From the NCBI RefSeq assembly GCF_963675165.1, contig NC_087383.1, forward strand, positions 2,820,979 to 2,884,978: a stretch of 64,000 nt of DNA, written 5' to 3'. This DNA is from Halichondria panicea. Lineage: Eukaryota > Porifera > Demospongiae > Suberitida > Halichondriidae. Position 1 is the first letter of the stretch, and the number at the start of each line of letters is the position of its first letter. Both the position numbers and the translations under genes were made by a program. This document shows positions 32,608 to 45,517 of the stretch, in pieces. The notes beneath the pieces were generated by a model. It made no database searches and was not told the origin of the DNA. It saw only the letters and a program-made list of their open reading frames with translations.

Positions 32608-33390
32608 TATACACAGGATATGAGACAATGGTTGTCATGGTACTAGACCTGCTGAGACAACATTGCACAATAGGTCATAGCACTTTACTAACATCAGGAG
32701 TTAATTAAGAATCCTAATGAACTCTAGCCTCGATCCCAGGCCGCACTTCCCACTAGGGAAGTAGGCCTGGTATCGACTGCTTGCGCATGCCCTAATATCC
32801 CCCCGATATCTGGGGGCTTTGGATAACATCGTTTATGCTCAGTAAAACTATGACATCACAACGAAAGGAAGTGGATTGAAAGAAGTAGATAGAAAGTTCG
32901 ATTGAAGGTTTCTAGCCCATCGGATAGCATTCTCTGATAGCTACCCTTAGCCTGCTATGTTAACAAAAGACTCACAGCCTGCAACAGTGTGGATGACGAT
33001 TGTCTGAAAGGAGTGACGGCTGATAAAAGCTATATGGACAGGCCACGCCCATTTAACACTAACTTGGTGAAAGTCTACTATACTACTGCTACTGATTCTA
33101 TCAGAAGAAAATAGCAGTACAACAAACCTACACAGCTCTGTCTCTAGCTAGCTAGCTATATAGCTCTGTGTATGACTTTTAGGATATTTTCTCTGATGTA
33201 TCCAGTATTATAGGAATATTTATTTGGCGCATGCGCAAGCAGTCGATAGCAGGCCTTCTTTCAAAGGCCGGTGAAGGAGGCTAAATGAATTCCTGCTGAA
33301 TGCAGTTCCATTTAAGTTACACCTATTAGGGAAACCACCTTGCCTACAAGTACAGTGTTGTAACACCTACGTACGTACACTGTATACATG
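32608..33390. other. EFR3-B intron 5 sequence, no gene seen
   Basis: About 700 bases more than in copies A and C. Contains short inverted segments around GCGCATGCGCAA, GCAGTCGATA and AGGCCTAC, typical of another decayed insertion. No coding signal. Confidence 0.4.
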
Positions 33391-34264
33391 CACATTAGGG
33401 AAACCACCTTGCCTACAAGTAGCACCTACGCACACGAGGCATTGAATGACTTACTGCAGTATTGGCTTGAGGACACTGTCGATGTGAGAGAGTCCGGCAA
33501 AAGTTATGAGCTCAGTGAGACTATCCTGAGAGTACCCTCCCAGACTGTCCCCCTCCTCCACAACAGGCTGGATCTCTCTGTCAGAGTGGGAGGGGGGTTA
33601 CTATGGGCACACACTGCATATAATTATCTAAGGCCATCAATAGGTAAGTTTGATACAGACTGAGGCTATCAATGTTTCTGGTACATGTATGTAGCTCATT
33701 GAAGTATGTGTATTAGCCAGTGCTTCAGGAGTAGAACTGAAGCAAATTGTAGTGACTATCCTAGACAGTATACCTTGACTGGGCGACACTGTGACTGTGC
33801 ATATTGAAGAGGAAGGGCGGCACTATCTTGTTCATGTGATCAAGGTCCCAAATGTTCATCTGGAGGTTGTCTTGCCGACCAATCTTCTTTATCACTCCCC
33901 TCAGCCCTTGCAACCCAGCCATCCGCGTCCTGTGTGAGGTGTAGTGGGGAGGGGTGGAGTTGGTGATGAAAGCAATGTGATCACAAGTTATGCATGTGGC
34001 AGAGCACCCTAAGGGCGGTACAGTTAAAATATGACACCTAACACTTCGACCTGTGGCCACTCAAACTCATTTCAAAACAGTAAATGGGCACATACTCGTG
34101 ATATTTATCGGCGTCGTCGACATTCTTGGTGAGGCTAAGAGAGGCAAAGCGGTGGATGAGGACGTCGTACTGTCTGTGGTAGGGGGTGTTCCCTTCCTCT
34201 CGCTCGGCAAACTTCACAAACTGTGTGTGTGCGGAGGAAGGGTCAATGTGTTGTATAAACAAGT

Positions 34265-34480
34265 TCACTTCACACACTCACTCCTGGCTAATGGCATACC
34301 CCCTCCACACCCACTACACACACCCACACATATACATGCATGTTCACTTTCCGCACTCTCACACTTACACTCGCTACTCACACCCACACACATACACACA
34401 CGTTCACTCTCGGCACTATCACAGACACACACTCTACTCACACCCACACACACCACACACCCACACCCACTCCCTACTCA
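34265..34480. repeat. CA-rich microsatellite/minisatellite, EFR3-B intron 2
   Basis: Repeats of CACACCCACACACATACACA separated by CACGTTCACTCT-like units. Much longer than at 1555-1630 (A) and 61860-61925 (C). Confidence 0.8.
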
Positions 34481-34744
34481 CCGAATTGGTGGCCATGACA
34501 TGCAGTTCTGTGTTGCTAGTTTCCAGCATATTATGCAGTATATCCAGGTAGCTATCCACAATCAACTGGAGCTTTCGTGAGTCACAGGCTGACAGCAGCT
34601 TCTCCGTCACTTGCAGAGCCACACTCACATGCCTGGGGGGAGGGAGAGGCATGAAAATGGTATTTTGTACCACGTTTGTGAGAAAGCCATTGGATACTAT
34701 AGTTGTATCATAGATATAACATTTAAAGTTCCCAGCCACATATA

Positions 34745-35133
34745 TACCGTATATCTTCTAATTTATCGGACACTTCTAATTACCCAGACACTCTTTTGGG
34801 CAATTTTCGTTGTTCTAATACAACGGAAACTCCAGTACTTTAATATTACATTTGTTCTAAATATCCGGACAATACCGAGTTATCATTCACAGACGGCAAG
34901 TAAGACTTAGAGCGCTGCAGTTAGATAGCTTTGAGTAGCTAGTTTTAGATAGCTTGTGCAACTATTCAGTCGTACCCTGTTCTATTAAACTTAGCTAGCT
35001 CGCATGCAGCTGCTTGCTTGTTCTAATTATTCCGGACACTTCGCATGCTCTATAAAAATCTGTTCCAATTATACCCGGACAATTTCCAAAATAATTATTT
35101 TTTCCTGTCCGATAAATTAGAAGATATACGGTA
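34745..35133. mobile_element. 389-bp TA-flanked MITE (TACCGTATATCTTCTAAT ends)
   Basis: 28-base perfect terminal inverted repeats; internal copies of the ATCCGGACA / TCCGGACACTT motif. Inserted in EFR3-B intron 1; empty site in A (about 1880) and C. Confidence 0.9.
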
Positions 35134-35519
35134 CACCATTTTCTGTTCCGGAGGTACGGGGATGGTCGATAAATTTTCCTAGCTATACATGACATGTCGA
35201 CATTGTACTGTACAGGTACGTCTCTGAAATAGTCGTCTAACCCGTTTCTCTCTCTTTTGCAGGCTCTGACACAGTCTCAGAGCGAGGTACTCTCCAATAT
35301 TGTCCAGATGGTCAGGGGAGGTTTGAACAAAGAAGAGCAGCTTGTCTATATTAGCAGACACAGGTACGTGTGGGTGTTTGAGGGTACTCTGGGAAGAGCC
35401 CATCAACCAGCCGTTTGTAGCGAGGTTTGGGGCAGCAGAAGCACGTCGCCATAGCTAGATCTAGTTCTGTGTCTTGATTGATTGTAGACCTAGCATTTAT
35501 TTGTAAAACGTAGAGCAGA

Positions 35520-36155
35520 GGTTTTTATGTAATATGTTGGCAACCCTGCGCTTTCTTCTGGGTTTCTCACCCGTATCGTTTGAGGTACCCCCGAACGAGT
35601 CGGGTAAGAACTCAGCTAGTTCGATAAATTCCCCTTTTTCCGATTTTTTAGATAGTTTGTCGGGAATGGGGATGGCATTCTGGCCTACATTGACCGTATA
35701 GGAATAATGCTTGGTATCGTCGGTAATGTGGGGAGGCTCATGCGGATTTGAGTACGGGGGGCACTAGTGGATACGAGGGGAACATGTGCTAGTGAGGTAC
35801 TTGACATACCTGCTGTTCCGGTGCTGACAACAGGGCCTGAGGTGGGACTCCGTGGGGTACCCGAGCCGGAAGCAGAGATGGTTGGGATTGAGGGTGGGAC
35901 TGATGGTGAGACTGATGAGGGGCCGGCTGTGGGGCTGTGTTGTTGGACTGCTGCCTGAATCCGCTGGTCCATTGCGGTGATGATCGTTGGTAACACCGCG
36001 CCGAGGGCTGCCTGGACAGAATTGGCAATCATGGTGTTGAGAGTTGTCGGAGTTGTCGTCGGGTTGGTGGAACTGATCGGCGGTGTTCCAGTTGAGGATG
36101 TGCTCGAGGAGGTAGTGGTCATCTTCTTATAGAGAATTACAGGATAGATCAGCAA
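35520..36155 (-). pseudogene. gag-like retroelement ORF fragment, copy B (frameshift)
   Basis: Same as the copy at 2243-2902 but with a 1-base deletion near 35700 that separates the Ser/Thr/Pro part from the IPDKLSKK part. It keeps the same position just upstream of EFR3. Confidence 0.5.
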
Positions 36156-36324
36156 GGGAAATCTTGAGAATTATAGGGAAGAGAAGTTTTCTAATTTGTT
36201 TGTTCTTTCACTGACTGCCTGACCACGTGTTCCTTGCGCATGCCAGTACCTAGTCTCATGAATCATCCGCCGTTCTTTTGGAGGTTTTGTCTCAAATGTC
36301 TTTGGTGGGTGTGGTATTAAATGC

Positions 36325-36376
36325 AAAAAAGTGGGTGTATCTCAGTCTTAGATATCTGAGATACACCCACTTTTTT
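36325..36376. promoter_or_regulatory. hairpin upstream of NLR2
   Basis: AAAAAAGTGGGTGTATCTCA pairs perfectly with TGAGATACACCCACTTTTTT; it ends 80 bases before the start codon. Confidence 0.6.
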
Positions 36377-36455
36377 TGCAAGTCATGCAAAAACAACAAC
36401 ACACCCAATATATTTCAGAGAGAGCTAGCTGCAAGGCACAGATTTATTTGCTGGA

Positions 36456-39397
36456 ATGGCCACTAAAGAGCAGAACCAAGGTATAAAGACTGTCATGTTT
36501 CCTATAAAGGATAAACCCAATGATTGCTAAAGCATAAAACCCTCATTGGTGATTGCTAACCTTGTGTGCTTGCTATCTATTTCAGAGCTCACAATTGACG
36601 ATCTGAAGACAGAAATGAAACTGACTGATGAGCAGCTCAATACAGCAATAAAGGAACCAGATCTACCCGAGTTAGCAGCATGTTTCGACAATGTTCACAA
36701 AGGCTATCTTGAAAAATTGGAGCTCTCACCTGGAGAGCAAACTGACGTGAGGACTAGAGCATATGTAGATGGCACTCTGGCAGGAATGTTGCTGGCTTTG
36801 AAATTCTGGATTCTGACCAACGGACAAGACGCCACTTTCCAAGCTCTGCTACTCATCATACTCTCCCTGCTCAAAGAAGACGTTGCTGTTCGAGTGTGCA
36901 AGTACTTGTCTGACAAATGTGAGTCTGTCATGTGAGAGTGCATGTGGTCATTGTGGTACCATACGTTGTGGGAGTGATTGCAACCAAATAAGGGACTTTC
37001 AACTTAATTGCTATTGTTACACATACAATTCTCTATTAACTATCACCAGGAATGGTACTCACCTATTGTTTTGTTTCCCCAGACTCCACCACCTCGTGTC
37101 CCCCCTCCCGAGAGAGGGTCCTGCTGAACCACAAGCTGTCCTCGTACAGGGACTACCTACAAAGTCGCTACAGAGCACGAGTATCCACATCAGCCACACA
37201 ATGGCCTCCTGTTCCAACAAACAAAGTCTTCAAACTGGCAATGATTCAGAAGGAGAAAATACAGAGAGGAAGAATCGACGATGAATTTGTTAGGCTATCA
37301 ATCACAGGAAAAATCGACGATATTTTACTTCAAAAAACTCCGGTTAACTTGACTAACATTTTCTCTGAGATTGGAAATAGACGAAACTTTGTGTTGATTG
37401 AAGGAGCTCCCGGCTCTGGCAAGAGCACCCTTGCTCTACACATCTGTCAGGAGTGGGCAGAGGGAAAACTGTTCCAAGAGTTCGATATTGCAATCCTCGT
37501 GAGACTGAGAGATCCACTTGTTAGAGAAGCCAAGAAAATAGAAGACCTTCTCCCTTGTAGGAAATCAACACACGCAAGCCAGATTGGAGATGAAATTTTA
37601 GAAACTGATGGCAAAGGTGTACTGTGGGTGCTGGACGGGTGGGACGAGCTTCCTTCTGACCTCCATGGAGACTCGATCATCACCAAACTAGTTGAACCAG
37701 GCTTTGCACAAGAAAGTCCGCTACATAAATCCGCCGTCATTGTAACATCTCGCCCGTCGTCTTCAGCTAAGCTCCACCCACGTGTATCGTCCAGGGTGGA
37801 AGTGTTGGGGTTCACTCCACATCAACTAGAACAGTATTTTACCGAGTGTCTGAATGGTGACTCACAAGCTGTGCAGACTCTACTGGAGAGAATTCGAGAG
37901 AACCCTGTGGTAGAAGGTAGCTGCTACCTCCCCCTCAATGCTTCCATTGTCGTTAATTGCTTTCTTTCTGATAACCACTCACTCCCCACATCCAACCACG
38001 GGATATTCATATCAGTTGTCCAAAGCTCTCTCAAGAGATACCTCCAGGATAGGTTGGGGAAGACCACTCCAGTGGGAGACATCACATCCCCAGACTCACT
38101 GCCCTCGGAAATCAGAACAGAGACCGTACAAATGTGTCAACTTGCATATCATGGGATCAAAAAAAACAAAGCAACATTTACTGACAATGATTTGGCCGCT
38201 TTTCGCATTACGAAGGAAATTTCATACGTTGGACTATTACAAACTGTTCCCAGTATCATTAGCGATGGTCATCTGGTTTACTACTGTTTTCTCCACCTGT
38301 CTATTCAAGAGCTACTAGCAGCAATCCACATCTCTCTCATGTCTCCCAAGCAACAAATTTCTGTATTCCAGAAGCTGTTTGGTAGTCCTCGATTCAGTGC
38401 AGTCTTCCAGTTTTATGCTGGTATCACCAAACTGAGTACTAGTAGACCAATCCTCAGTTTGCTACCTCGATTCTTGTGTCCAGTTCCAGCCACTGTTTTT
38501 GATCTGGTCAGAAAGGTTGTCAAAAAGGAGAAAGAGAAAGAGTATGGTGAGCCGAAGCCCCTTTTGTTGTCCCTCATCAATTGTTTGTACGAAGCTGAAG
38601 ACTCGTCACTGTGTGTGTTTGTGGCTAATCTTCTTAATCACAATCTATATCTTGATTACACTACAATGAATCCTATTGACTGCCTCTCTGTTGGATATTT
38701 CGCATCAGCTTCCAGTAATGTATTCACACTTAGCCTCAACAATTGCTCTATTGGTGACCAAGGCTGCAAATTTCTGGCCCGAGGACTCTCCAAGTGTCCC
38801 AACTCTAATAATGATATTCCTACAGCAGGGATACACATCGCTGAGATTATCGAGAACACTAGTTCAATATCTGGATTGAATTTACCTTTTAATGCCATTG
38901 GCAACAGTGGACTTAGCACACTCTGTGAGGCCTTGTCAACGAACACATCATTAAAGACACTGAACCTGCGCAATTGCTCACTAACAATATCAGACGACAA
39001 TGGAGCTGCCCTCTATCAACTTCTGAATACAAACAATTCCCTCGAATATCTTGATTTGTCTGATAACACAGTGACTAGCTGTCGTCACATTGCTGCTGGA
39101 CTTGCAGTCAATAAGACTCTGAGAAGATTGGACTTGGATGACTGTGAACTGACTGATCAGAGTATCGAGGAGCTATCAACTGGACTGATCAACAAGATTG
39201 AAACACTGTGGATTTATGGTAATTACTCAATAACAGAAGATGGAATGAAGACGCTTGCCAGACATCTAACCACCCACTGCTCTGAACTGACACGATTGTA
39301 CATACCCGACCACCTAATATCCTGTATCAAGACAGTATTCAGGGACGCTAACAAAGAGAGGAAGAGAAATGGACTACCCGAGATTAATGTGTATTAA
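36456..39397 (+). CDS. Death-NACHT-LRR receptor NLR2, 3 exons, about 890 aa
   Basis: Exons 36456-36480, 36586-36918 and 37083-39397 join in frame as in NLR1. The Death exon differs from NLR1 in its middle (NVHKGYLEKLELSPGEQTDV instead of the NTDD type). NACHT has Walker A GAPGSGKST and Walker B VLWVLDGWDELP. Between them is a block unique to this copy (KKIEDLLPCRKSTHASQIGD), and Walker B is followed by LHGDSIITKLVEPGFAQ. LRR exposed residues also differ (LNLPFN, LDLDDC, LYIPDH). No stop or frameshift. It lies 1.0 kb from EFR3-B in divergent orientation. Confidence 0.88.
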
Positions 39398-39404
39398 TTG
39401 TTGT

Positions 39405-39570
39405 TTACCCGAGATTAATTATGTTTATTAATTGATTGATTATTAATTGTGTATTCATTAGATTATTAATTTATAATTAATTGATTATTATTAATAATTA
39501 ATGTTTAGTTATAATTATATTATGATTATTGTTGTTATTAATTAATTAATAAATGTTAATTAATTTGTTG
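39405..39570. repeat. AT-rich block 3' of NLR2
   Basis: Same TTAATT-rich tract as after NLR1 and NLR3. Confidence 0.6.
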
Positions 39571-40055
39571 TGTTATGCATCTAATCTCTATCATTGGTCA
39601 ATATAATTATAGCACATGTACAGATGGTGACGAGTGAATCCAATGCTTCCTACTGACACGGAGAGCATGTCATGCACTAGCTGTATGTATGTAACTGAAT
39701 ACACTATTGTAATAATGCTATAATCTCCACCTAGCTAGCCTCCTTCACAGGCTTTCAAGAGAAGTGCGGCCTGGGCCGGGATCGAGGCTAATCTCGACAT
39801 GATTTACTTTTGACAATAATTATATTACTAGGACAATTTACAAAACAGTTAGTGTACAGAAGACTAGAAGTATGTCGGCACATTACATAACAATTACCTA
39901 AAAACAAATCAGTTGGAATTGGTCAATACAGCACAGTAATAATGATGGTTTAAATTCAATGCTCCCTACAGTGTCACAGAGAGCACATGCACTGTACGTA
40001 TAAAACTGTCAATGAATGTAGTGGAAATCCAATTTAACGCTCTGTCGATTTTTGT
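39571..40055. other. spacer shared by all intact NLRs
   Basis: No gene seen. Almost identical to 13256-13740 and 51721-52155. Confidence 0.5.
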
Positions 40056-41036
40056 TTATAGGAAGATGAGCAGATTAACGTTCACTTTGGCCCTCCCAAA
40101 CATCTTCATGATAGCCAGGCCCTCGTCTTGCAGCTGAAGGAGGTCCTGTGTGGGGAGAAGAGAGGGCAGTGAAACACTTCAACTGGTATAAGACAAAGAA
40201 TGCATGTATTTGTAAGACAAATGAATACATGTACTTACATACACAGTACAAGCATACCAACACTATACCTGACACAAGGCAGTAAACTTCTTAAACACTT
40301 TACGTACCTACCAAATTAATTCTACCTGTACACACACCCTCACCTGGAGGACCAGCTCCACCTTCTCTATCTGCTTGACGTGATCTCAAACACAATACTT
40401 TCGAACCTGAACCTGGGCGAGTAAGAAATAATGTTCACATAATTATAGCATAACGTTGCACATAAGATCAAGGCCGTAAGCAAGCGGTCAGGCTGGTCAG
40501 GTTTTGGCCTAATCACTTTTTGCAGCTCTGTAGGTAATGGTCGTAAATATTGTGAGTGATAATGCGCATGCATGCTGTTTTGGTGAGGAAAAGTGATGAC
40601 CTTTTCTGAGGTAAAAATTCACCACTGTACAAAAGTTCCAATAGCAGAAAAGCAGCTGACCTTTAATTGCAAGTTGGCCTGACCACTTTAAAGTTGCTTG
40701 CTACGCCCCTGCATGAAGATTGGGGCATAAAAATAAGTCAATAGCCTCACACTGGAGGAATTGTTAAAGTCTAGATTAGTAGTATAGTCTGAGCTTCAGT
40801 CAAACAGTGGACAAAGTACGTACCAGAGCAATTAATGGCACATGTGATGATGATCATGTTGTTTAATAGAAGTATGCTAGTATAACGGCTACTCAAGTAT
40901 ACGGAGACTCACAGAGTGGGTGGAGCATATCTCCATGAACGCTGATGTATGGATGATTGGCTTGGTCACGTCAGAGTACTTGTCGCTACCCAGCCTTCTG
41001 TCCAGGGGGTCCACTGTCGATGCTCGCAAGAACTCT
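40056..41036 (-). pseudogene. unrecognised gene C-terminal exons, copy 4
   Basis: Same exon remnants as copy 2, with stop in the same place (IFL-stop). Interrupted by the MITE at 40471-40710. Confidence 0.45.
40471..40710. mobile_element. MITE with GTAAGCAAGC / GCTTGCTACGCCCC ends, copy 4
   Basis: Same element and site as at 14150 and 52619. Confidence 0.7.
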
Positions 41037-41234
41037 CTGTGGGGGGTACAATGGGTGTATGTATATTCATACCCTCTGCATGGCAACGAAAATAGGTAAT
41101 GTGCAATTTAGATCATACGATACTTTAGTAGAAGGTAGAAACACACATGGCATCATCACATGACCATCATTCGTACATACACACTTTCAACTATTTGACT
41201 ACAAATTCAGTTTTGGTTATCACATTTCTTATAC

Positions 41235-43295
41235 CTAAACTTCTTGAAGGCGTCCGAGTGTACGGGTTTATTACTGACAGGGCAGCACTCTCAGCCTCAA
41301 ACTGTGCAAAGGAACAGGAAAAACACGATAAACTCTTAAACCAACAGACAATAATCATGGAAAGTTAATAATTTTCTGCTGATTTGGCGTTTTTTACCAA
41401 CAAATAATATTTAGTCCAGTACTAATTTAATGTACATAGATGCAGTGCATAATGTAGGCCATAATCTGTACAGGTATACTGTACCACTTTTATCACCTGT
41501 TGTTTGTAGCACTCAAATATCTACCCCATCGGCACACTGCTCTGCTCCAACTCCTCACAGCGATCCAGTGCCTTCTTGAGCTCTTCCTCCATCACAAGTC
41601 TCTCTTGAACAGCAGACTGGGTAATAGATTGCATGGTGGTCATGTACACACACACAGGTATACAGATACAACCATCACAACATCGTGGTAGTAGTACAGT
41701 AGTTATATAATTGCAGGTACATGTATTAATGAAAGCACTGCGGGTGCTGATGCCTCGGTGGAGGTGCAAAGCTACATAACATAAAGCTACACACATTATC
41801 ATGATGAATATTTTTGCATTTTTGCTGCATGCAAACTCAAATTGCATGGTGGTCGATCATGTACACACACACACACAGGTAATACAACCACCATGTGGTA
41901 GTGGTACAGCTGTTTGCTCACTGCATTACCACAAAACAACAAAATACCATACAATGTTGCTATGCAAACAACATGTGGTCCTAAGCAATGATGGCTTCTA
42001 GCACTTGTAGGTACTTTTTGAGAGTTACAAAAATGGCTAATCTGCGAGACCCTCAAAAATTACCCACTATAAGGTGGCATCAATATTAACTAATACAGTA
42101 CCCGAAATGCAACTTTTATATGGGGGACAATAGTCTCTAGACACAATCGGCATCATGTATTGTGTATTTTGCCTAAGCCTTAATCAGTACATACTGTATA
42201 GCAGGTCATTTTCGTGGGATAAAAAATCCGAGACAAAAACGTAGGCGTGGTGCAGCAGTGATTTTGTGTGTAAAAATTCCCTTTGCTTCACTGCATTGCA
42301 TGCGTTCCGGTCAACCATGCCTACGTTTTCGTGAGTGATAAATATTCGTCAAGGTTTAGCTTGCCCACGGAAACTCTACCCAGGACGCTATACGTACGGT
42401 ACGGTATACTGTACCACTGTATCACCTGTTTCAAGTACTCTTCCTTCTCACGTTACTTTGTAGCACTCGAATATGTCCACCCCGTCCACTGCTCTGCTCC
42501 AACTCCTTACAGCGATCCAGTGCCTTCTTGAGCTCTTCCTCCATCACAAGTCTCTCTTGAACAGCAGACTGGGTAGTAGATTGCATGGTGGTCATGTACA
42601 CACACACAGGTATACAGATACAACCATCACAACATTGTGGTAGTGGTACAGTAGTAATAAAGGTACAGTAGACTCTCGCTATTCCGACTCTCTGAAGTAC
42701 GGCCTGAAATGTGGCCAACTCGCTACTCTGTATACCTGCTGCCCCAAACTAGTAATTTTATACATAATTATACATTTTGGGTATGGTTTAGCAGAAAAAC
42801 TGTGTGTGGGGGGAGTGGTTGGGGTGTACAATGAGAGGTAGGAAGCGGGATGCTCATGAACACTACAATGAAAGTTATAAAAAGGTAAACCGTTTTGTGA
42901 GCAAACACAGCTGTGGGATTACATTGTAATAGAGAGGAAATGATTCATTTATTATCCTCGAGACAAAACCGCAAAATTAGTCATTAATATTCGAGGTAGG
43001 TTGATTTTAAGCCGCGGCTATTTTCTGAAATGCAAACTACCGCGCTCTTCTGGCCAAGTTGCACTGTCCCAAGGGTGGCCGGATTAACGAGAGTCTACTG
43101 TACATGTATTAATTATACAGTATTCACCGAGTGTATACATGTACATGCTAAACTCACATCTGCCTTGCTGTTGGCCAGTTCCAATTCTCTCACCAGCTCA
43201 GCCATGACACCTGGGTCCATGATTTGAGACCTCTCGAGCAGCTTCTCCTCCAACTCCCTCAGCAGGTCATCCTCTAGACCTCGAATGGTCTCACT
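41235..43295 (-). pseudogene. coiled-coil tail exons, copy 4a
   Basis: Blocks 43158-43295 (coiled coil; upstream part of the exon deleted), 42426-42568 (QERLVMEEELKKALDRC), its duplicate 41497-41616, and 41235-41301 (FEAESAALSVMNP). Same order as copy 2. Confidence 0.5.
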
Positions 43296-43637
43296 CAGGG
43301 GAACATCAATAAGTTGCTGCCAGGTGGAGAATACTCGACATACAATAGTGACGTGCATGTACAGTCAACTACTGAAAATCTGGCGATGAAATTTAACGGT
43401 ATTCTCCCACTTTGAGATAAAGGTCAGCTTAAAGTTGGACTGTAGTTAGGTATTAAATAGGCATCTGCTATCAGGGTTGTTGCAATAACTATTATAAAGA
43501 GATAGTAGCGTACGTGTAATCACACAGTACACCATCAGATCGGCTATTCAGAGCATAGATCATACAGTATATACATGATCAATTGCTAAATGCTCTGAAA
43601 TGCAGCTCACTAGCAAAAAAAAGTAATGCTTAGCAAA

Positions 43638-43894
43638 TACCGTATAGCGGGTATATTTCGAGGGTATAAATGTTCGCGGATGGACCTCTACAAAGGATTT
43701 CGCGGATTTTATTTTCGTGGTCTGAGTTCCAGCCTTTTGGCGCATGCGCACATCAACATGCAGCTGTACCTACACACCGTTAGCCTCGAATCCATAATAC
43801 TGAACACGCCTACTATTATAAATTTTCGTGGTACAGGCTCAATCCGCGAAAACTGCGAACATTTATACCCTCGAAATATACACGCTATACGGTA
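43638..43894. mobile_element. 257-bp TA-flanked MITE, sibling of 32273
   Basis: Same TACCGTATAGCGGGTATATT termini with an internal deletion. Copy 2 of the duplication (about 17350) has the empty site. Confidence 0.88.
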
Positions 43895-44053
43895 GTAGAT
43901 CTATTTTGATTAAAGGACACTAAACACTGCACATGTGTATCTCTCACCTCTGTGGGTGGTATAGGAACGAGGGAGGCCCTCTGATACTGTCTAGAGGACT
44001 GGACTTCTTCTCACTGCCAATCTAGAAAACACAATACACATTTGGTAAAGATC

Positions 44054-44177
44054 TACCGTAATCGTTCTCATTATAGAACCAGTAAAAAATTTTTATTATT
44101 CTAGAAACAATGTACCAAAAAAAATGAAAGAGGGCGTCCTAACCGAGGCTGGTTCTATGATTGGAATGCTTATGGTA
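44054..44177. mobile_element. 124-bp TA-flanked MITE (TACCGTAATCG ends)
   Basis: Imperfect inverted termini around ATAGAACCAG / CTGGTTCTAT, TA at both ends. Empty site at about 17525. Confidence 0.75.
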
Positions 44178-45144
44178 CTCCCAAACAACATTGACCACAA
44201 TTGATCCAACAAAATTAAAATTCCTCACAATTTACCACAACCACAGACAAGTACTATCTATGTATCAGATTATTTTACACCACAACTGTCAAAGATAAAA
44301 ATCACAAATGAACCTAAGTCATTTTGAAACATACCTTGTAACTCCCCCCCCCCCTGTACGAGTTATATGTTTGTGTTAAGCACACTTAACAGTGTACTCT
44401 AAAAGCTACATTTTGATAGTAAAAACTTGGGTATGATGTAAACACTACTGACGTTTTGGCAGGATTAGTGGAACATATATTTATGGTCCATTCCCCCCTT
44501 AAGCCGTGGTTATTTTAAACCACTTCGCTATTCTGGCCAAGCTTCACTGTGCCGGATTAACAAGAGTCTACTGTACATGTATTAACGAGTGCTGCAAGCT
44601 GCGCTGTGCTAATGCCTCTCGTCATGTTTCGCTTTCTCTCAAACTATGAGAGTGTTAGAGAGGTGAAGAGGTAATTACATAATGTATTACTGTTGACAGA
44701 ATTGAATTACAAATAGAATAGGAGAGGAGCTGAATGGAAACAGAAGCCTATCTGATGGCTTGATGAATAATCAATCTTCAAAGATAGAGGTAACTGCATG
44801 TTATTTATATAACCTGTAGCCAAACAGTGGGAGCAAACCTTTGTCAAAGGCACAATCTGTACAGAATAGTAATAGAGAATTTGGATCATGAGGCTTATTT
44901 AAACACAACAGCAATACTGTTGTTACATGCATCTATTGTTACCAGACTTGTGTACTCTATTGTTATCTATTCTATAATCATTGTTGTGCTTGTGGCTTCT
45001 TACCAGAATCCCAAGAGAAAAAGTAGATCAGGATCTGGATTATCTCACACGTGGGGATGAGCGCGCATGCGCATTAAATCTGCAAGAATAATGGGTGTCT
45101 GCAAAGAGAACAAATGGCTACAATACTATAGCTATATAGCTGCT

Positions 45145-45470
45145 TTAAACAACAGATCTTTTCTGGCTCTTAGCGAACAAAAACCAAGCACTTTAGTGCA
45201 AGGCTAACGAATAGTGTGAACAGATGATTCTGAAGAGACTGTAACAGCCTTCAATGTGAGTCAAACTAGCCATATCTCGAGAAAGAAGCCTTAGTTTGCT
45301 AATCCACGAATAAAATCCAAGAAAACGTGGCTAAAAGCCTATAGAAGCTGTTAGTTTTTGTCGTATTGCAACCGTTGAGCAGTTACAGCTGGAATACACA
45401 GACACACACACACACAGTCAGCTTTAGCGTATCCCTCATACGGCTGCGCCTCAGTCGAGGCATAATAAAT
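45145..45470. repeat. dispersed repeat, copy of 6395-6722
   Basis: Nearly identical to 6395-6722, including the terminal GAGGCATAAT. Confidence 0.5.
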
Positions 45471-45517
45471 TATTATACAGTATTTACCGAGTGCAAACAT
45501 GTACATGCTAAACTCAC

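Larger units (their letters stand above)
26863..35452 (-). pseudogene. EFR3: EFR3 homologue copy B, 10 exons, frameshifted
   Basis: Exons: 35242-35452, 34482-34632, 34096-34220, 33774-33929, 33455-33577, 32165-32246, 30120-30255, 28472-28751, 27468-27680, 26863-27281. The protein order follows EFR3 (exon 7 QYKAVQSLVDHLDARVKESW, exon 8 GPSVLDIFRTLVRHLR, exon 9 SLVKCLRAVADTC, exon 10 LFTNLLELAKALCTS). Lesions: a 4-base insertion in exon 1 (near 35365), an extra base at the exon 2 acceptor, and an extra G in exon 10 (near 27105). Exon 2 keeps a 3-residue segment (LHVMATNS) that aligns with animal EFR3 and is deleted in copies A and C. Several introns contain transposons and intron 6 an expanded minisatellite. 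The C-terminal exons after exon 10 were not found. Confidence 0.85.
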
